A stretch of 64,000 bases of DNA from Microbacterium neungamense (lineage in GTDB: Bacteria > Actinomycetota > Actinomycetes > Actinomycetales > Microbacteriaceae), in assembly GCF_024971095.1 (NCBI RefSeq), contig NZ_CP069717.1, forward strand, positions 186,001-250,000, written 5' to 3'. The translations under genes and the position numbers were made by a program. Numbering within the stretch: position 1 is the first letter of the stretch; each line of letters begins with the position of its first letter. The notes below the pieces were generated by a model, which was not told the DNA's origin, ran no database searches, and was given only the letters and a program-made list of their open reading frames with translations. Shown here in pieces: positions 23,958-32,733 of this stretch.

Positions 23958-24878
23958 ATGCCCGTCACGCAGCCCCGGCACGCTGCGTCGCGCCCCGCCG
24001 CGCTGTCGGTGGCGGTCCCGCTCGGACTGCTGTTCACGGCCGCCGCCTCGCTCGGCGCGCTCGCCGCGGCGCCCGTCGCCGAGCCGGTGACGCCGCCCGT
24101 GCCCGCTGCGGCGCTGCGCCTGCCCGCCCCCGACGTCGCCCAGCAGCCGGTCGCCGATCCCTGTGGGGATGCCGGCGTGCAGGCGGCGCTGGCCTCCGGC
24201 GACGACGAGGCGGCGATCGCGGCGTTCGGCGGCGGCGAGGCGTTCCGCGCGGCAGTCACCACGGGCAACGCGCCGTGCATCTCCCTCTCCGACCCCGCGC
24301 GGCTCTGGGTGGTCGTGAACAAGGGCAGACCGCTGTCGCCGGTCGACTTCGTGCCGGCCTCCCTCCAGCCGTATCAAGTGCGCTCCACATCCCCCTCCGA
24401 CGACGTCCGGCCCGAGGTGGCGCAGGCGCTCGCCGCGATGGCGGCGGCCTCGCAGGGTGCGGGCGCGGGGGTGCTCGGCGCGAACAACGGCTACCGTTCC
24501 TACGGGCTGCAGCAGAGCACGTACGCCGACTATGTGCGCGATCTCGGCCAGCAGGAGGCGGATGCCGGCTCGGCGCGACCCGGGCACAGCGAGCACCAGA
24601 CCGGCCTCGCCGTCGACCTGGTGGCCTGCGACGACGGATGCGGCGGGCTCGACGACTTCGGCGGCACCGCCCAGGGGCGCTGGGTCGCCGAGCACGCGTG
24701 GGAGTTCGGCTTCATCGTCCGCTACGAGAGCGGCGCCACCGGGACGACGGGCTACGCCCCTGAGCCGTGGCATCTGCGCTACATCGGTCCCCAGCTCGCG
24801 GCTGCCTACCATCACGGTGGATACCGCAGCCTGGAGGACTTCTTCGGCCTGCCGCCGGCACCCGATTACCCGTTCTGA
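23958..24878 (+). CDS. D-alanyl-D-alanine carboxypeptidase family protein (VanY/M15)
   Basis: A 306-residue exported peptidase trimming peptidoglycan stem peptides. Residues 14-40 form a signal peptide or N-terminal anchor (AALSVAVPLGLLFTAAASLG). Zinc ligands and catalytic residues of the M15B group are visible: RPGHSEHQTGLAVDLV (SxHxxGxAxD) and PEPWHLRYIG (ExWH). The segment NKGRPLSPVDFVPASL is the usual entry to the catalytic domain, and NNGYRSYGLQQSTYADYV provides the family Tyr-Arg motif. Four cysteines (67-68 region, 108, and the CDDGC pair) may form disulphides. It stands alone, followed by a hairpin. Confidence 0.92.
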   Translation: MPVTQPRHAASRPAALSVAVPLGLLFTAAASLGALAAAPVAEPVTPPVPAAALRLPAPDVAQQPVADPCGDAGVQAALASGDDEAAIAAFGGGEAFRAAVTTGNAPCISLSDPARLWVVVNKGRPLSPVDFVPASLQPYQVRSTSPSDDVRPEVAQALAAMAAASQGAGAGVLGANNGYRSYGLQQSTYADYVRDLGQQEADAGSARPGHSEHQTGLAVDLVACDDGCGGLDDFGGTAQGRWVAEHAWEFGFIVRYESGATGTTGYAPEPWHLRYIGPQLAAAYHHGGYRSLEDFFGLPPAPDYPF

Positions 24879-24890
24879 CCGGGTCCTGAG

Positions 24891-24934
24891 GCATCCCACA
24901 ACGTCGGAACCGAGTGTCACGGATTGTGGGATGC
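24891..24934 (+). terminator. inverted repeat after the carboxypeptidase gene
   Basis: gcatcccacaa (24891-24901) pairs with ttgtgggatgc (24924-24934); a third, inverted copy of the arm (tcccacaatcg) follows at 24937. It separates the carboxypeptidase gene from the promoter (TAGAAT, 24973-24978) of the next gene. Confidence 0.5.
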
Positions 24935-25016
24935 ATTCCCACAATCGACTGCCGGTGCGGCGTGCGCAGACCTAGAATCGCGGGTGCGACGACGCATTTT
25001 CAGGCGAGAGGATGCC

Positions 25017-26180
25017 ATGGAACGGGACATCTACGAAGAGGACCACGAAGCCTTCCGCGACCTGGTGAAGGACTTCATCAAGCGCCACGTCACAAACGAG
25101 GCGCGCGAGAAGTGGGATGCCGACGGGGAGATCGACCGGGACACCATGCGCGCCGCGGGCGAGGCGGGCCTGATCGGGCTGTCCGTGCCGGAGGAGTTCG
25201 GCGGCGCCGGCATGCTGCAGGATTACCGCTTCCGCACCGTGGTGATGGAGGAGGTCATCGCCGCCGGCGCGGGATCCCTCGCGGGTGCCTTCGGCATCCA
25301 GGACGACCTGGCGGTGCCCTACCTCGTGCACATGGGTACGCAGGAGCAGAAGCAGAAGTGGCTGCCCCGCATGGCCACGGGCGAGGTGATCGGCGCCCTC
25401 GCCATGACCGAGCCCGGCGCCGGCAGCGACCTGCGCGGCATCACCACGACGGCGAAGAAGGTCGACGGCGGCTACATCGTCAACGGCGCCAAGACCTTCA
25501 TCTCCTCGGGTGCCACCGCCGACCTCGTCGTCACCTTCGTGAAGACCGGCGAGGGCAACCGGCCCGACGCGTTCAGCCTGCTGCTCATCGAGAACGGCAT
25601 GGAGGGCTTCGAGCACGGAAAGAAGCTGCACAAGATGGGCTTCCACGGCCACGACACCGCCGAGCTCAGCTTCAGCGACGTGTTCGTGCCGGCGGAGAAC
25701 CTCATCGGCGGCACCGAGGGTCAGGGCTTCGTGCAGCTGATGATGAACCTGCCGCTCGAGCGCCTGTCGATCGGGGTGGCCGGCGCCGCCGCCGCGCAGG
25801 CCGCGCTGGACTGGACGGTCGCCTACACCCGCGACCGCGAGGCGTTCGGCGAGCGGATCATCGACTTCCAGAACACCCGGTTCCAGCTCGCCGACGTCGC
25901 CACCACGGTCGACGCGCTGTGGGCGTACATCGACCGCGCGCTGATGGCCTACAAGGACGGCAGGCTCTCCGCCGAGGAGGCGGCGAAGGTCAAGTTCTGG
26001 GCCACCGAACGCGAATGGGAGGTGCTCGACACCTGCGTGCAGCTGCACGGCGGATACGGCTACATCATGGAGTACCCGATCGCCCGCGCCTTCCTGGACG
26101 CCCGGGTGCACCGCATCTACGGCGGCACCAACGAGATCATGCGCGAGATCGTCGGTCGCCAGATCGCGGGCAAGCGCTGA
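25017..26180 (+). CDS. acyl-CoA dehydrogenase
   Basis: A 387-residue FAD enzyme making the 2,3-double bond in acyl-CoA during beta-oxidation or branched amino acid breakdown. FAD and substrate motifs are clear: AMTEPGAGSDLRGI, YIVNGAKTFISSGATAD, TRDREAFGERIIDFQNTRFQ, VQLHGGYGYIMEYPI and RIYGGTNEIMREIVGRQIAGK. The usual C-terminal catalytic Glu of the YEGT motif is Gly here (IYGGT), so the base is probably the Glu of PLERLSIG in helix G, as in long-chain and isovaleryl enzymes. That points to long-chain or branched substrates. A GAGAGGA site precedes the ATG. It converges with the ECF gene at 26195. Confidence 0.93.
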   Translation: MERDIYEEDHEAFRDLVKDFIKRHVTNEAREKWDADGEIDRDTMRAAGEAGLIGLSVPEEFGGAGMLQDYRFRTVVMEEVIAAGAGSLAGAFGIQDDLAVPYLVHMGTQEQKQKWLPRMATGEVIGALAMTEPGAGSDLRGITTTAKKVDGGYIVNGAKTFISSGATADLVVTFVKTGEGNRPDAFSLLLIENGMEGFEHGKKLHKMGFHGHDTAELSFSDVFVPAENLIGGTEGQGFVQLMMNLPLERLSIGVAGAAAAQAALDWTVAYTRDREAFGERIIDFQNTRFQLADVATTVDALWAYIDRALMAYKDGRLSAEEAAKVKFWATEREWEVLDTCVQLHGGYGYIMEYPIARAFLDARVHRIYGGTNEIMREIVGRQIAGKR

Positions 26181-26194
26181 GCACGCGCTGAGCG

Positions 26195-27079
26195 TCAGGG
26201 GAGCTGCCAGGGGAAGGTGAGCGCGAGGATGAGCGCGGATGCCGCGAGCACTGCCGCGATGAACACGACGTCCCGGATCTGGAAGGGCACGAGGTGCCGC
26301 TCGGTGCGGGTGGGGTGGGCGCCGAAGGCGCGGGAGTCCATCGACAGGGCGACGCGCTCGGCGTGCCGGATGGCGCTCGCCAGCAGCGGGACGATGTACC
26401 CCCAGCCGCGGGCGAGCCGCGCGAACGGTCCGCGTCCGCCGTGGTGGCCGCGCACTCGGTGCGCCGCCCGGATCACCGACAGTTCGTACCGGAACCGCGG
26501 CACGAACCGATAGGCGGCCAGAGCCGTATACCCGATCCGGTAGGGCACGTGCAGCTGCTGCACGGCGGCGCGCACCAGATCGGGGCCGGTGGTGCTCAGC
26601 CCGCCGATCAGGGCCAGGCCGAGGATCGCAGCCAGCCGCAGCCCGGTGGCCAGTCCCACGGCGAGGGCGCCCTGATGCAGCGTCCACCCGCCGAGCGTCA
26701 GCACCGCCGGCGTGTCCGCCACCTGAGCGGGGTCGACCCAGATCGCGAACCCGACCGTCACCACGGCGACGGCGATCGGCATCCCGAGCAGCAGCAGCGC
26801 GAGCGCGCGAGCGGTGAGGCGCGCTCCGGTGAGCACGAGCAGGTACGCCAGCAGGAGGAACGCGGTGGGCGCGACGAGGTCGCGCGTGAAGACCAGCAGC
26901 ACCATGGCCGGCAGCACGGCGCCCACCTTGGCCAGCGGGTTGAGGTGGTGCAGGAAGCGGGATGCCGGAGCGGAGATCTCCGCGTACGGGTCCCGGCCGG
27001 CCGCCGCCAGCGGCTGCCGTCCGGTCCCCGCCTCCGAGCCCCGACCGATCCTCGCCTCCGGCGGCGGCGTGCCGGTCAT
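26195..27079 (-). CDS. ykoC: ECF transporter transmembrane subunit (EcfT/YkoC-type)
   Basis: A 294-residue membrane protein, the scaffold subunit of an energy-coupling factor importer. After a polar N-terminus of about 38 residues come FLHHLNPLAKVGAVLPAMV and further helices, then the coupling region PYRIGYTALAAYRFVPRFRY and VIRAAHRVRGHHGGRG, with the two Ala-Arg-Gly-like coupling motifs that contact the ATPases. It overlaps the fused ATPase gene by four bases (ATGA). Gene symbol follows the YkoEDC system because the ATPase partner is a two-domain fusion and a YkoE-like S component lies 6.4 kb away. Confidence 0.85.
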   Translation of the reverse strand: MTGTPPPEARIGRGSEAGTGRQPLAAAGRDPYAEISAPASRFLHHLNPLAKVGAVLPAMVLLVFTRDLVAPTAFLLLAYLLVLTGARLTARALALLLLGMPIAVAVVTVGFAIWVDPAQVADTPAVLTLGGWTLHQGALAVGLATGLRLAAILGLALIGGLSTTGPDLVRAAVQQLHVPYRIGYTALAAYRFVPRFRYELSVIRAAHRVRGHHGGRGPFARLARGWGYIVPLLASAIRHAERVALSMDSRAFGAHPTRTERHLVPFQIRDVVFIAAVLAASALILALTFPWQLP

Positions 27080-28788
27080 GAGGCGGCTCCGGCGGCGCTG
27101 AGCATCCGCAGCACGGGCGGCATTCGCAGTCCGGCGCCGTGCAGCAGGGCCTCGTCGGCGAGCAGCCGCGCCGTCTCGCCGGCGGCGTGCAGCCGGCCGC
27201 CGGCGAGGACGACGGCGTGCGTGCTGTACTCGGCGACGAGCTGCAGATCGTGGGTGACGATCACGATCGTGGTGCCGTCGGCGCGCAGTCCGGTCAGCAG
27301 CTCGAGCATCTCGGCGGCCCGGGCGCGGTCTTGACCGAACGTCGGCTCGTCCAGCGCCAGCACCTCCGGCTGCGTGATCAGCGCCGTGCCCACGGACAGC
27401 CGCCGCTTCTCCCCGCCCGACAGCAGGAACGGATGCACGCCGGCCTTGCCGGCGAGACCGAACCGGTCGAGCATCTGATCCACGCGGGCGTCGATCTCGG
27501 CGGCGGGGCGGTGCTGCAGCCGCAGGCCGTGGGCCAGTTCATCGCGCACGGTGTGCGCGATGAACTGGTGCTCCGGGTTCTGGAAGACGAACCCGATCCG
27601 CGAGACCAGCCGGCGCGGTGAGGCCGCGCCGACGTCGATCCCGGCCACGCGGACCGTGCCTCGCGGGGGCGGCGCGACGCCGCCCAGCGCCTGGATGAGG
27701 GTGGTCTTGCCGGCCCCGTTGACGCCGATCACCGCGGTGAACGCGCTCCGTGGGATGTCGAGCGACTCCACCGTCAGCACGCTCGTCCCGCCCTTGCGCA
27801 CCACGAGATCGCGCACGACGACGGCCGGCTCGGTGCGCTCCCCCGCGGAGCGCTCCGCTACGGAGGGCCCGGCCGCGGAGTGCCCGGCCGCGGACCGCTC
27901 CGCGTCGGCCGGCGCCCCGCCCGGACCCCGCCGTGTCCCCGGCATCCGTTCCGCGAACTCCTCCGCAGTGACCGGCAGCGGTCCGCTCCACGCGCCGAGA
28001 GCGCGCAGCCGCAACGCGGCCAGGGTGCTCGAGGGCAGCCACACCCCGAGCGAGAGCAGCTCCTCCGCGTGCTCGCGGATCACCTGCGCCGCCGGGCCGT
28101 CGAAGGCCATGCGGCCCTCCGCGTCGAGCGCGATCGCCCGGGTCGCGAACCGCATCGCGGCGTCCAGGTTGTGCTCCACCAGGACGACGGCCCTGCCGGC
28201 ATCGGTCACCAGCGTCGACAGCGCGTCGTACACGTCGTCGATGCCGCGCGGGTCGAGGTTCGCGGTCGGCTCGTCGAGGACGATCACCCGCGGGCGCATT
28301 GCGAGCGCGCAGGCGATCGCGAGCCGCTGACGGGCGCCGCCGGAGAGGAGATCCGGGTTCCATGAGCGCCGCTCCCACAGGCCCACCTGCCGCAGCGCCT
28401 GCTCGCTGCGGTGCAGGATCTCGGGCACCGGCAGCAGCAGGTTCTCCAGCGCGAAGGCCACCTCGTCCAGCACCGTGCCGGTGACCAGCTGTGCGTCCGG
28501 ATCCTGGAACACCATCGCGACATCCGTGCTCAGCTGTGCGACCGGGGTCGACCGGGTGTCGCGCCCGGCGACGACGACGGTGCCGGAGAGCTCGGCCGGC
28601 ACCGACTGCGGCACGAGCCCGTTCAGCGCGAGCGTGAGCGTGGACTTCCCCGATCCGCTCGGTCCGAGCAGCAGCACCACCTCGCCGGGATGCACATCGA
28701 AGGACACCGCCTGCGGCGAGGGCCTCGCGGCACCGGCGTGGGTGACGCTGAGGTCACGCACGCGGAGCAGAGGCGGGGAGGAGTGCAC
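27076..28788 (-). CDS. ykoD: ECF transporter ATPase with two fused ABC domains (YkoD-type)
   Basis: A 570-residue protein with two complete ABC ATPase domains. Domain 1 has GPSGSGKST, VFQDPDAQLV, LLSGGARQRLAIA and VIVLDEPTANLDPRG; domain 2 has GVNGAGKTT, VFQNPEHQFIA, LLSGGEKRRLSVG and VLALDEPTFGQD. The linker holds short repeats rich in Ser, Ala and Glu (AERSAAGHSAAGPSVAERS). Such fusions drive the YkoEDC thiamin-precursor transporter and similar ECF systems. The GTG at 28788 is preferred; a GTG at 28833 is in frame but sits in probable promoter DNA. Confidence 0.87.
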   Translation of the reverse strand: MHSSPPLLRVRDLSVTHAGAARPSPQAVSFDVHPGEVVLLLGPSGSGKSTLTLALNGLVPQSVPAELSGTVVVAGRDTRSTPVAQLSTDVAMVFQDPDAQLVTGTVLDEVAFALENLLLPVPEILHRSEQALRQVGLWERRSWNPDLLSGGARQRLAIACALAMRPRVIVLDEPTANLDPRGIDDVYDALSTLVTDAGRAVVLVEHNLDAAMRFATRAIALDAEGRMAFDGPAAQVIREHAEELLSLGVWLPSSTLAALRLRALGAWSGPLPVTAEEFAERMPGTRRGPGGAPADAERSAAGHSAAGPSVAERSAGERTEPAVVVRDLVVRKGGTSVLTVESLDIPRSAFTAVIGVNGAGKTTLIQALGGVAPPPRGTVRVAGIDVGAASPRRLVSRIGFVFQNPEHQFIAHTVRDELAHGLRLQHRPAAEIDARVDQMLDRFGLAGKAGVHPFLLSGGEKRRLSVGTALITQPEVLALDEPTFGQDRARAAEMLELLTGLRADGTTIVIVTHDLQLVAEYSTHAVVLAGGRLHAAGETARLLADEALLHGAGLRMPPVLRMLSAAGAAS

Positions 28789-28831
28789 GGTGAGAACCCG
28801 GTTCGGTGCGGCTGCCGGCGCGCGCCGGCAC

Positions 28832-28856
28832 ACCTAACTTAGCCCAACCTCACCTG
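28832..28856 (-). promoter_or_regulatory. weak DtxR/IdeR-like palindrome
   Basis: On the minus strand TGAGGTTGGGCTAAGTTAG agrees with about 14 of 19 positions of the iron-box consensus TWAGGTWAGSCTWACCTWA; the right half is poor. It lies between the divergent ykoD and lysA genes. Confidence 0.2.
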
Positions 28857-28926
28857 GCATCCGACGCTTCCCCTCGTGCCGCGGCTGGGCGCCGCTAGAG
28901 TGAAGCCGCCCACCCGAAGGAGCGCC

Positions 28927-30180
28927 ATGAACGACCTGCTGTCCCTGCTGCCGCCCGGCTCCGACGTCGAGGACGGCGTGCTCCGGATCTCCGGATGCCG
29001 CGTGGACGACCTCGCCCGCGAGTTCGGCACCCCCGCGATCGTCGTCGCCGAGCCGGCGCTGCGCGCGCGGGCCCGCGAGTACCGGGAGGGGCTGACCGCG
29101 CGCTGGCCGCGGTCGCGGGTGGTGTTCGCGTCCAAGGCGTTCCCCGCCACGGCGGTGCAGCGGGTGATGGTGGAGGAGGGACTCGGGCTCGACGTCGCCG
29201 GCGGAGGGGAGCTGCGCAGCGCCGTCAAGGCGGGCGTCGACCCGGCCCTGATCGTGCTGCATGGCAACGCGAAGTCGACGGACGAGATCGAGTACGCGGT
29301 GCGGATCGGCGCCGGGCTCGTGGTGGTCGACAACGCCGACGATGTCGACCGCCTGGAGGCGATCGTGCCGCCAGGGCGGAGGCAGGACGTGCTGGTGCGG
29401 ATCGTGCCCGGCATCGTCTCGTCCACGCATCCGCACGTCGCCACCGGCCAGCTCGGGTCGAAGTTCGGGCTCACGCCGGATGCCGCCCGCGCGTTGATCA
29501 CGCGCATCGAGCGCAGCGACCGACTGCGGATGCGGGGCGTGCACGCCCACGTCGGCTCGCAGATCCTTGAGCCCGCCGAGCTCGCCGCGGCGATCGAGCC
29601 GCTCGCGGCGATGGGCGAGTTCCCGGTGTACGACCTGGGCGGCGGGCTCGGCGCCCGGTACACGTACGCCGAGCAGCCGCCCTCGGTGGCTTCATACCTG
29701 GACGCGCTGATCGACGCGGCCCGCGCCCACCTGCCGGCATCCGCGGAGCTCATCATCGAACCCGGACGCAGCATGGTGAACGCCACCGCCGCGACGCTGT
29801 ACACGGTCACCACGGTCAAGCGCGACGCACGCACCTTCGTCGCCGTCGACGGCGGGATGGGCGACAACCTCGAGGTGGCGATGTTCGGCCAGCGCTACGA
29901 GGCGGCGCTCGCCGCCCGCATGACCGAGGAGGCGACGGAGGACACGATCGTCGTCGGGCGGCACTGCGAGAGCGGCGACGTGCTCATCGACGGCATCCGT
30001 CTGCCGGAGGCGAAGGTGGGGGATCTCCTCGTCGTGGCGGCCACCGGCGCCTACACCCACACCATGGCGAACAACTACAACGGCGCCCGGCGTCCGCCTG
30101 TGGTCTTCGCCAGGGACGGCGAGGCGAGGGCCGTGGTACGCCGTGAGACCTGGGACGAGCTGCTCGCCCGCGATCTTTGA
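28927..30180 (+). CDS. lysA: diaminopimelate decarboxylase-like PLP enzyme
   Basis: A 417-residue fold-type III PLP decarboxylase that makes lysine from meso-diaminopimelate, or a close relative. RVVFASKAFPATAV carries the Schiff-base lysine (near residue 70), GLGLDVAGGGELRSAV, MRGVHAHVGSQI, VYDLGGGLG and LIIEPGRSMV bind the cofactor phosphate, and GRHCESGDVL provides the catalytic Cys and substrate-binding CESGD. Length fits LysA. GAAGGAG precedes the ATG and a -10 box (TAGAGT) lies at 28895-28900. No other lysine gene is near, but an amino acid permease follows on the same strand. Confidence 0.88.
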   Translation: MNDLLSLLPPGSDVEDGVLRISGCRVDDLAREFGTPAIVVAEPALRARAREYREGLTARWPRSRVVFASKAFPATAVQRVMVEEGLGLDVAGGGELRSAVKAGVDPALIVLHGNAKSTDEIEYAVRIGAGLVVVDNADDVDRLEAIVPPGRRQDVLVRIVPGIVSSTHPHVATGQLGSKFGLTPDAARALITRIERSDRLRMRGVHAHVGSQILEPAELAAAIEPLAAMGEFPVYDLGGGLGARYTYAEQPPSVASYLDALIDAARAHLPASAELIIEPGRSMVNATAATLYTVTTVKRDARTFVAVDGGMGDNLEVAMFGQRYEAALAARMTEEATEDTIVVGRHCESGDVLIDGIRLPEAKVGDLLVVAATGAYTHTMANNYNGARRPPVVFARDGEARAVVRRETWDELLARDL

Positions 30181-30185
30181 CGCAA

Positions 30186-30214
30186 TTGTCAAAAATTCGC
30201 ATCGCGGGTACCAT
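30186..30214 (+). promoter_or_regulatory. canonical promoter of the permease operon
   Basis: TTGTCA (30186-30191), a 17-base spacer and TACCAT (30209-30214): the best match to a two-box housekeeping promoter in the window. Transcription should start near 30221, giving a leader of about 45 bases containing the dyad accggtc/ggaccgg. Confidence 0.6.
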
Positions 30215-30265
30215 CGACCGGTCGGTCAACGCGGACCGGCGCTGTATACCCGGGAGCAAACACTC

Positions 30266-31720
30266 ATGACCTCTGTGCGTCACCAGCTTCTCCGCCGCAA
30301 ACCCGCCCCGCTCGAAGGGGTCGAGGACTCGCATCTGAAGCGCAGCATCGGCCTGTTCGCGCTCACGATGATCGGCATCGGCGCCACGATCGGCACCGGC
30401 ATCTTCTACGTCCTCTCCGGAGCCGTCCCGATCGCCGGACCCGCCGTGGTCTGGTCGTTCGTGATCGCCGGGGCCGTGGCCGGCGTCACGGCGCTCTGCT
30501 ACGCGGAGCTGGCCGGTTCCGTCCCGGTGTCCGGATCGACCTACTCCTACGCGTACACGACCCTCGGCGAGGCGCCGGCGATGGGCGTCGCGGCCTGCCT
30601 GCTGCTCGAGTACGGCGTCTCCACCGCCGGTGTCGCGGTGGGCTGGTCGCAGTACGTGAACCAGCTGCTGTTCAACCTCTTCGGCTTCCGCATCCCCGAG
30701 GTGCTGTCGAACGCCCCCGAGCAGGGCGGCATCATCAACCTGCCCGCCGTCATCGTGATCGTGCTCTGCGGCCTGCTGCTGCTGCGCGGCGCGGGCGAGT
30801 CCGCCACCGCGAACGCCGTGATGGTGGTCATCAAGGTCGCCGTGCTGCTGTTCTTCGTCGCCGTGGCGCTCACCGGCTGGAACGCCGACCACTTCGCGAA
30901 CTTCGCGCCCGCCGGGTTCCAGGGCATCGTCGCCGCCGCCGGTCTCATCTTCTTCTCCTTCATCGGCCTGGACGCGGTGTCCACCGCCGGTGGCGAGGCG
31001 AAGAACCCGAAGCGCAACCTGCCGCTCGCGATCCTGTTCGCCCTCCTCGTCGTCGTGGTGATGTACGTCGCCGTCGCCATCTCCGCGGTCGGCGCGCAGT
31101 CGCCGGAGAAGTTCGAAGGCCAGAGCGCCGGCCTCGCCGCGATCCTCGAGGCGATCATCGGATCGTCCTGGCCCGGCACCGTCGTCGCCGCCGGCGCCGT
31201 GATCTCGATCTTCAGCGTCACCCTGGTCACCCTTTACGGGCAGACCCGCATCCTGTTCGCGATGTCGCGCGACGGCATGCTGCCCCCGGTGTTCGCCCGC
31301 GTCGACCGCCGCACCCTGGCGCCGGCCGCGAACACCATGATCGTCACCGCCGTGATCGCTGTCCTCGCGGCCCTGGTCCCGATCAACTTCCTGCTCGAGA
31401 TGACCAGCATCGGCACCCTGGTGGCGTTCCTCGTCGTCGCCGTCGCCGTGATCATCCTGCGCCGTCGCGAGCCGGACATGGAGCGCGGCTTCACCCTGCC
31501 GCTGCACCCGCTGATCCCGATCCTGTCCATCCTCGGCTGCCTCTGGATCATCTCTCAGCTGCGCCCGATCACGATCATCGTGTTCGTCGTCTGGACGGCC
31601 GTGGTGCTGGTGTTCTACTGGTTCTACGGGCGCCGGCACTCGGTGCTCGGCGGCGCCCCCGAGCCGGCCGACGTGCCGTTCACCTCGACCGTGGTGCAGC
31701 CGAAGGACGCCGACCGATGA
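30266..31720 (+). CDS. APC family amino acid permease (cationic amino acid type)
   Basis: A 484-residue transporter with about 12-13 membrane helices. The first helix FALTMIGIGATIGTGIFYVL has the GIGATIGTGIF substrate motif; VAGVTALCYAELAGSVPVSGSTYSYAY and FSFIGLDAVSTAGGEAKNPKRNLP are typical of CAT-like permeases for basic or aromatic amino acids. Substrate is not certain; its position after lysA hints at lysine or a related amino acid, which is only inference. It overlaps the following stress protein gene by four bases, so a soluble nucleotide-binding partner is made with it. GGGAGC precedes the ATG. Confidence 0.9.
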   Translation: MTSVRHQLLRRKPAPLEGVEDSHLKRSIGLFALTMIGIGATIGTGIFYVLSGAVPIAGPAVVWSFVIAGAVAGVTALCYAELAGSVPVSGSTYSYAYTTLGEAPAMGVAACLLLEYGVSTAGVAVGWSQYVNQLLFNLFGFRIPEVLSNAPEQGGIINLPAVIVIVLCGLLLLRGAGESATANAVMVVIKVAVLLFFVAVALTGWNADHFANFAPAGFQGIVAAAGLIFFSFIGLDAVSTAGGEAKNPKRNLPLAILFALLVVVVMYVAVAISAVGAQSPEKFEGQSAGLAAILEAIIGSSWPGTVVAAGAVISIFSVTLVTLYGQTRILFAMSRDGMLPPVFARVDRRTLAPAANTMIVTAVIAVLAALVPINFLLEMTSIGTLVAFLVVAVAVIILRRREPDMERGFTLPLHPLIPILSILGCLWIISQLRPITIIVFVVWTAVVLVFYWFYGRRHSVLGGAPEPADVPFTSTVVQPKDADR

Positions 31721-32655
31721 GCATTCTCGTCGGGGTCAGCCCGGGGCAGCGCTCCACCTCGGTGATGCACCTGGCCGCGATGCTGGCCCGGTCGCTGGAC
31801 ACCCCGCTGGTCGTCGCCGCGGTGCTGCCGCAGTCGTGGTCGCCGCTCACCCACAACACCGACCGCGAGTGGCGCGATCACGTGCGGCAGTCCGCCGACG
31901 TGGTGCTCGACCACGCCGCATCCGTGCTCGTCGGCGTGAAGGCGACGTTCGTGCAGCACACCGCCCGTTCCGCGCACAAGGGCCTGCTCGAGCTGATCGA
32001 GGAGCACAAGCCCGACCTGGTGGTGCTCGGCTCGTCCTCGGCCGGGTCGCTGGGGCAGATCTCGCTGGGCTCGGTCAGCGACGCGCTGCTGCACGCGTCG
32101 CCGGTGCCGGTCGCGATCGCGCCCCGCGGCTTCCGGGCGTCTGGTGCCGCGCGGGTCACGCGCGTCACGGCCGCCTACGGCGGCTCGGATGCGGCCGCCG
32201 ACGTCGTGCGGGGAGCCGCCGTCGTCGCGGGGACCATCGGCGCGTCGCTGCGGATCGCCTCGTTCGCCGTGACGCCCTCCGGCAGCGTGACCGCGGGCGT
32301 CGGCCGCTCGGCAGACCGCGGCATCGCGGACGAGTGGGTGCGCGACATCGAGGACCACGTCCGCTCCCTGCTCGACGACGTCGCGGCGCTGCCGCGCCCG
32401 CCCCGGCTCGAGGGCGCCGTCGTCGGCCTGGGCGACTCCTGGGCCACCGCGCTGGAGGACGTGGAGTGGCGCGCTGGGGATGTGCTCGTCGTCGGCTCCA
32501 GTACGCTCGGACCGCTCGCGCGGGTCTTCATCGGGTCGCACGCGACAAAGGTCGTGCGGCACTCGCCGGTCCCGGCGGTCATCGTCCCCCGCCGGGCGGC
32601 GGCGGAGCTCGCGGATGCCGCGGAGGAGGGCGCCCCGGTCGCCGACGGGCGCTGA
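31717..32655 (+). CDS. universal stress protein with two Usp domains
   Basis: A 312-residue tandem UspA protein. Domain 1 (residues 1-140) ends with LVVLGSSSAGSLGQISLGSV and VPVAIAPRG; domain 2 (residues 150-295) with VLVVGSSTLGPLARVFIGSH and VPAVIVPRR. Both keep the G-x2-G-x9-G(S/T) ATP-binding pattern. The ATGA overlap with the permease gene means translational coupling. Usp proteins paired with APC permeases are thought to regulate transport by binding ATP or cyclic nucleotides; this is inference from the pairing. Confidence 0.9.
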   Translation: MSILVGVSPGQRSTSVMHLAAMLARSLDTPLVVAAVLPQSWSPLTHNTDREWRDHVRQSADVVLDHAASVLVGVKATFVQHTARSAHKGLLELIEEHKPDLVVLGSSSAGSLGQISLGSVSDALLHASPVPVAIAPRGFRASGAARVTRVTAAYGGSDAAADVVRGAAVVAGTIGASLRIASFAVTPSGSVTAGVGRSADRGIADEWVRDIEDHVRSLLDDVAALPRPPRLEGAVVGLGDSWATALEDVEWRAGDVLVVGSSTLGPLARVFIGSHATKVVRHSPVPAVIVPRRAAAELADAAEEGAPVADGR

Positions 32656-32663
32656 ACGGAAGC

Positions 32664-32702
32664 GGTGCGGGTGCGCGTCAGCGGATGACGCGCACCCGCA
32701 CC
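32664..32702 (+). terminator. 16-bp perfect hairpin terminator
   Basis: ggtgcgggtgcgcgtc pairs without mismatch with gacgcgcacccgcacc across a 7-base loop, nine bases after the stress protein stop. It also lies at the end of the convergent ddaH gene. Confidence 0.85.
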
Positions 32703-32733
32703 GTCATGTCGGGGCCGCGTGCGCCGCGCACTG

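Noticed and set aside
28832..28856. Functional iron (DtxR) box
   Set aside because: Only the left half fits the consensus; kept as a low-confidence feature, not as a finding.
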